Below are positions 7,971 to 11,341 of a stretch of DNA of 11,341 nt, piece by piece; position 1 is the stretch's first letter; every line of letters begins with the position of its first letter. Both the position numbers and the translations under genes were made by a program. The stretch lies in the NCBI GenBank assembly GCA_023412435.1, contig JAEYNS010000002.1, forward strand, positions 1-11,341. The letters run 5' to 3'. The DNA is from Actinomycetes bacterium (GTDB lineage: Bacteria; Actinomycetota; Actinomycetes; Propionibacteriales; Propionibacteriaceae). The notes under the pieces were generated by a model. It was not told where the DNA came from and ran no database searches. It saw only the letters and a list, made by a program, of their open reading frames with translations.

Positions 7971-9239
7971 GTGCGTGACCTCCCGCCCGGGCCTGTCTGG
8001 CGGGCCAAGACCATCGCGATCTCGGACCCCGGGCCGCTGGAGGCTTTCCTCCCTCCCGGACCTGTCGTGGCCTGGCTGCGCCGCGGCGACGGCATGGTGG
8101 GGATCGGTGAGGCGGCCCGGCTGGACGGGGCCACGCCCGCTGCGGCCGACCGGTGGTGGCACGACTTCGCCGCCGCCGTGGAGATCGACGCCGAGTTGGC
8201 GGGGGTGGGCTCCACCGCGGGCCCTGTCGTGTTCGCGTCCTTCCCGTTCGACCCCGACAACACCTCTCACCAGTCGGTACTCGTGGTACCCCGCGTCGTG
8301 GTGGGACGTCGACGCGGCCGGTCCTGGGTCACCTGGCTGAGCCGCGACGGCGAGGCCGAACTGCCGCTGCCGCAGCCGGCCGCCGACCTGATCGGCCGTC
8401 CCCGGGTGCTCGGCGTCTCGGCCCGGGCGCTGGACCGGCAGGGGTGGGAGCGGATCGTCGCCGAGGCGGTCGAGCGGATCGGGCGCGACGACCTCAGCAA
8501 GGTGGTGCTCGCCCGTGGTGCGACGGTGGAGGCCGATGCCCCGATCGACCCGCGCTGGCTGGTCGGCACCCTGGCCGGCGACTATCCGACCTGCTGGACC
8601 TACTGGGTCGACGGCCTGGTGGGTGCCTCCCCCGAGATGCTGGTGCGGCTCGAGGGCGGGCTGGCGATGTCGCGGGTGCTGGCCGGGACGATCCGCCGCA
8701 ACGGCGGGGAGGAACTCGACCTGAAGCTGGCCCACGGACTGGCTCGCTCGAGCAAGAACCTCATCGAGCACGAACTGGCGGTCGACTCGGTCGCCGCGGC
8801 GCTGGCACCGTTCTGCTCCGGCATGAACGTGCCGGACGCCCCGTACGTGCTGGAGCTTCCGAACGTGCTGCACCTCGCCTCGGATGTGACTGCCGTCGCC
8901 CACGGCGGCGTGAGCGCGCTGCGGCTGGCGGCCGAGCTGCACCCGTCTGCCGCAGTCTGCGGCACCCCCACGGCCACCGCCCGACGGGCCATCGCCGAAC
9001 TGGAGAACCTCGACCGGGGCCGCTACTCGGGCCCGGTGGGCTGGATGGAGGCCAACGGCGACGGCGAGTTCGCGATCGCGCTGCGTTGCGGCCACCTCGA
9101 CGCCGACCGGCGCTCGATCACGCTCTACGCCGGCTGCGGCATCGTCGCCGAATCCGACCCCGCCGAGGAGTACGCCGAGACCGAGGCCAAGCTCGTCCCG
9201 ATGCTTGAGGCGCTCGGGGTGGAGGTCCCGAGGCACTGA
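7971..9239 (+). CDS. menF: Isochorismate synthase (menaquinone pathway)
   Basis: This 422-residue enzyme converts chorismate to isochorismate, the entry step of the classical menaquinone pathway, in the cytoplasm. The chorismate-binding domain fills the C-terminal two thirds. K177 in LSKVVLAR fits the general-base Lys of MenF/EntC, followed by GASPEMLVRLEGG (218-230), SRVLAGTIRRN (234-244), SSKNLIEHELAVD (260-272), ELHPSAAVCGTP (322-333), GPVGWMEANGDGEF (354-367) and the Mg-binding ESDPAEEYAETEAKL (394-408). The first 150 or so residues are the variable N-terminal part. The GTG at 7971 is the first start in this frame and appears leaderless. A siderophore or salicylate role (EntC/DhbC) cannot be excluded by sequence, but the divergent neighbour is a quinone-type prenyl reductase and no siderophore gene is in view. 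Anthranilate or aminodeoxychorismate synthase is unlikely given the isochorismate-synthase-type motifs and the absence of a glutaminase partner. Confidence 0.93.
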   Translation: MRDLPPGPVWRAKTIAISDPGPLEAFLPPGPVVAWLRRGDGMVGIGEAARLDGATPAAADRWWHDFAAAVEIDAELAGVGSTAGPVVFASFPFDPDNTSHQSVLVVPRVVVGRRRGRSWVTWLSRDGEAELPLPQPAADLIGRPRVLGVSARALDRQGWERIVAEAVERIGRDDLSKVVLARGATVEADAPIDPRWLVGTLAGDYPTCWTYWVDGLVGASPEMLVRLEGGLAMSRVLAGTIRRNGGEELDLKLAHGLARSSKNLIEHELAVDSVAAALAPFCSGMNVPDAPYVLELPNVLHLASDVTAVAHGGVSALRLAAELHPSAAVCGTPTATARRAIAELENLDRGRYSGPVGWMEANGDGEFAIALRCGHLDADRRSITLYAGCGIVAESDPAEEYAETEAKLVPMLEALGVEVPRH

Positions 9240-9343
9240 GGTCCGCCTGGGCTGCGGCACCGGAACTGGGGACAGTCCCTCGGTCTGTGCCTTGCCTGCG
9301 TTCGTGCCTTTGGAGGGACAGTCCCCCTGACGGGTGTCTCCGG
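9240..9343. other. Convergent intergenic region between menF and the SNF2 gene
   Basis: These 104 bp lie between two stop codons that face each other. Apart from the inverted repeat at 9268-9326 and a GTGCCTT direct repeat (9287-9293 and 9304-9310) in its loop, I see no gene or promoter here. Confidence 0.7.
9268..9326. repeat. Imperfect inverted repeat: possible bidirectional terminator or REP-like element
   Basis: The arms are GGGGACAGTCCCTC at 9268-9281 and GAGGGACAGTCCCC at 9313-9326. They pair over 14 positions with one central A-A mismatch (9274/9320) and a 31-base loop. Each arm also contains the near-palindrome GGGACAGTCCC, so each can fold alone. The element starts 28 bp after the menF stop and ends 17 bp before the end of the SNF2 gene. 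No U-tract follows on either strand. It could end transcription of both genes without a U-tract, or be a pair of inverted REP-type palindromes. Confidence 0.6.
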
Positions 9344-11341
9344 TCAGGACTCCAGGAGGCCGCGGATGTCGTCGGCGGTCAGCGGGGCGGCCAGGTCGTT
9401 GCCCCGTCCCATCACGGCGTCGAACAGGTCGCGCTTGCGGCGCTGCAGCGCCACCACCTTCTCCTCGATGGTGTCCTCGCTGACCAGCCGGTACACCATC
9501 ACCGGCTTGTCCTGCCCGATCCGGTGGGTGCGGTCGATCGCCTGGGTCTCGGCGGCCGGGTTCCACCACGGGTCGAGGATGAACACGTAGTCGGCCTCGG
9601 TCAGGGTGAGTCCGAAGCCGCCGGCCTTGAGGCTGATCAGGAAGACCGGGTCCGCCGAGGACCGGAAGGCGTCGATCCGCGCCTGGCGGTCGCGCGTCCT
9701 GCCGTCCAGGTAGGAGTAGCCGATCCGCTCGTGGTCCAGCCGCTCGCGGACCAGCTTGAGGAACCGCGTGAACTGGCTGAAGACCAGCGCCCGGTGGCCC
9801 TCGGCCGCGAGTTCACTGACCAGTTCGACGAGGGTGTCGATCTTGGCCGAGTGGGCGGGGGCGTCCTCCTCGACCAGCACCGGCGACAGGCTGAGCTGGC
9901 GCAGCAGGGTCAGCGAGCGCAGGATCGCGACCCGGTTGCGGTCCAGGTCGTCGACCAGGCGCAGCACCCGCTTCCGCTCCGCCGCCAGGTGCCGGTCGTA
10001 GATCCGCCGGTGCCCCGGCCCCAGGGCCACCTCCAGCACCTGCTCCTGCTTCGGCGGCAGTTCCGTGGCGACCGACTCCTTCGTCCGGCGCAGCATCAGC
10101 GGGCGGACCCGCCGGTGCAGGCGGGAGAGCGCCTCCGGGTCGCGTCCTGACTCGATCGGACGCCGGTACAGCTCGGCGAACACGTCCGGGTCGGCGAACA
10201 GCCCGGGCGCAGTCAGCGACAGCAGCGACCACAGGTCCATCAGGTTGTTCTCCAGCGGCGTGCCGGTGACGGCGAACTTGACCCGTGCGGTCAGTCGGCG
10301 CACCGCCTTGTAGGCGCGGGTGGCGCGGTTCTTCACGAACTGCGCCTCGTCCAGCACCACGGCCTCCCACCGGCCCTCGGCGTAGGCACGATCCTCAAGC
10401 CGGAGCAGCGTGTAGGAGGTCACGACGAGATCGGCGCCCGCCCTCAGCTCGGCCAGCGACTCGGGCCGCTTGCCCTCGGTGGCCTGGACGGTGCGCACCC
10501 GCAGCCCGGGCGCGAACCGTTCCGCCTCGCCCGCCCACGTGCCGACGACGGAGGTCGGGGCGACGACGAGCACCGGCTCGGTCAGTTCGCCACGCTCGGA
10601 CGCGGCCGCCACCGCCGACAGCACCTGGAGGGTCTTGCCCAGCCCCATGTCGTCGGCGAGCACCCCGCCGAGCCCGGCTCGCCACAGGAAGTCGAGCCAC
10701 CGGTAGCCGACCAGCTGGTAGGGACGCAGCGTGGCCCTGATTCCGGACGGCACCTCCACCGCGGGGAGATCGGTGTTGTCGAGCAGTCCGCCGACCGCCC
10801 GCCGCCAGGCGCTGGACTGCTCGGCCTGCACGCCGAGGTCGACCAGGTCCTGCCACAGCCCCGCCTGCTCAGCACGCAGTCGTAGCGTGCCTGCCGCCGG
10901 CTCGGCCTGCAGCTGCCTCGCCTCCTCGATGATCCGTCGGAGTTCCTCGAGTTCTGGCCGGTCGAGGCTGAACCAGGTGCCGGAGTCGAGGATCAGGTGG
11001 GAGTCGCCGCGCGCCAGTGCGCTGAACAGCTCGGCGAACTCGACCTGCTCGCCGTCGATGCTGACCTTCACCGCCAGGTCGAACCAGTCGGTGGCGCCGT
11101 CGGGCGCGTCGGACACCGCGACCTGCACCAGGGGGGCGGCGTCGGTGTGGCGGTAGTCGGTCGGAGTGCCGTCCAGTTCCACCTCCAGGTCGTCGAGCGC
11201 CTGCAGGAAGGGGAGCCACTCGCTGACGAAGGCCGCGGTGTCGGCGCCGACGAGTTCGCCCGACCCGGTCAGCCGGTCGCGACCCAGTTGATCGGTGACT
11301 ACCGCCCACGGACGCCGCGGCAGCCCGGCCAGCAACGCGGC
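9344..11341 (-). CDS. SNF2-family DNA-dependent ATPase / helicase-like protein, N terminus beyond window
   Basis: The last 665 residues of a Swi2/Snf2-type ATPase are visible, open to the right edge; bacterial members commonly run to about 1000 residues. Counting from the edge, the first 190 residues resemble the poorly conserved region before the motor. The RecA-like lobe 1 has LRPYQLVGYRWL (205-216), Walker A in DDMGLGKT (230-237), the DEAQ Walker B box (331-334) and VTGTPLENNLMDLW (358-371). Lobe 2 has LVFSQFTRFL (519-528), SLKAGGFGLTL (570-580), DPWWNPAAETQAIDRTHRIGQ (590-610) and the arginine-finger motif VI. All motor motifs look intact. Such proteins translocate on double-stranded DNA and remodel protein-DNA or RNA-polymerase complexes; the substrate of this one is unknown. 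TTG at 11335 is only an internal codon. It converges on menF and appears functionally separate from the quinone and nuo genes. Confidence 0.93.
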   Translation of the reverse strand, partial: AALLAGLPRRPWAVVTDQLGRDRLTGSGELVGADTAAFVSEWLPFLQALDDLEVELDGTPTDYRHTDAAPLVQVAVSDAPDGATDWFDLAVKVSIDGEQVEFAELFSALARGDSHLILDSGTWFSLDRPELEELRRIIEEARQLQAEPAAGTLRLRAEQAGLWQDLVDLGVQAEQSSAWRRAVGGLLDNTDLPAVEVPSGIRATLRPYQLVGYRWLDFLWRAGLGGVLADDMGLGKTLQVLSAVAAASERGELTEPVLVVAPTSVVGTWAGEAERFAPGLRVRTVQATEGKRPESLAELRAGADLVVTSYTLLRLEDRAYAEGRWEAVVLDEAQFVKNRATRAYKAVRRLTARVKFAVTGTPLENNLMDLWSLLSLTAPGLFADPDVFAELYRRPIESGRDPEALSRLHRRVRPLMLRRTKESVATELPPKQEQVLEVALGPGHRRIYDRHLAAERKRVLRLVDDLDRNRVAILRSLTLLRQLSLSPVLVEEDAPAHSAKIDTLVELVSELAAEGHRALVFSQFTRFLKLVRERLDHERIGYSYLDGRTRDRQARIDAFRSSADPVFLISLKAGGFGLTLTEADYVFILDPWWNPAAETQAIDRTHRIGQDKPVMVYRLVSEDTIEEKVVALQRRKRDLFDAVMGRGNDLAAPLTADDIRGLLES

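Noticed and set aside
7900..8340. Plus-strand open frame of 146 codons beginning before menF
   Set aside because: It overlaps menF in another frame, is rich in Arg, Ser and Pro, has no Shine-Dalgarno and covers the candidate operator and promoter.
7971..9239. Siderophore isochorismate synthase (EntC/DhbC), anthranilate synthase or aminodeoxychorismate synthase
   Set aside because: The motifs fit isochorismate synthase, no glutaminase or siderophore genes are near, and the neighbour is a quinone-type reductase. A siderophore role is not strictly excluded.
9268..9326. Insertion sequence ends or an attachment site
   Set aside because: No transposase or integrase and no flanking target duplication are visible. 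The inverted arms enclose only 31 bases.
9344..11341. SNF2 protein as part of a defence system
   Set aside because: SNF2 ATPases occur in some defence islands, but no nuclease, methylase, phospholipase or mobile gene is next to it. The only visible neighbour is menF, and what lies upstream of the gene is out of view.

Overview
The window is a strongly G+C-rich stretch that looks like the chromosome of an actinomycete (Actinomycetota; possibly near Propionibacteriales, but I cannot fix the family). The reasons are the extreme third-position G/C in every gene, GTG starts, an apparently leaderless gene, and a geranylgeranyl-reductase-type flavoprotein placed directly before a menaquinone-dependent complex I operon.

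Layout. Positions 1-6527, all on the minus strand, hold the first seven genes of a nuo (NADH:quinone oxidoreductase, complex I) operon, transcribed right to left in the order nuoA, B, C, D, E, F, G. nuoG runs off the left edge, and nuoH-N are presumably beyond it. From nuoB to nuoG every junction is a 1- or 4-base start/stop overlap, and most genes have a clear Shine-Dalgarno. All iron-sulfur cluster ligands expected for NuoB, E, F and the visible part of NuoG are present, including the optional N7 cluster of NuoG. Positions 6566-7828 (minus) hold a geranylgeranyl reductase family (menaquinone reductase, MenJ-like) gene 38 bp upstream of nuoA. It is interrupted by one in-frame TAG at 7499-7501, with the same frame continuing intact on both sides. 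Positions 7829-7970 are a divergent intergenic region with candidate promoters for both sides and two abutting palindromes. Positions 7971-9239 (plus) hold an isochorismate synthase (menF), the first committed step of menaquinone synthesis. Positions 9240-9343 are a convergent intergenic region with a large imperfect inverted repeat. Positions 9344-11341 (minus) hold the C-terminal two thirds or so of a SNF2-family helicase-like ATPase, whose N terminus is beyond the right edge.

How the genes work together. MenF feeds menaquinone synthesis. The reductase would partly saturate the menaquinone side chain. Complex I oxidises NADH and reduces that menaquinone. The divergent menF / reductase-nuo pair thus places the making and tailoring of the quinone next to a main enzyme that uses it. 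The SNF2 ATPase looks unrelated.

I see no mobile element, CRISPR array, tRNA, rRNA or defence island. The window is mostly core metabolism. The points worth a second look are the nonsense codon in the reductase gene, the repeat between menF and the SNF2 gene, and the arrangement of the divergent promoter region.
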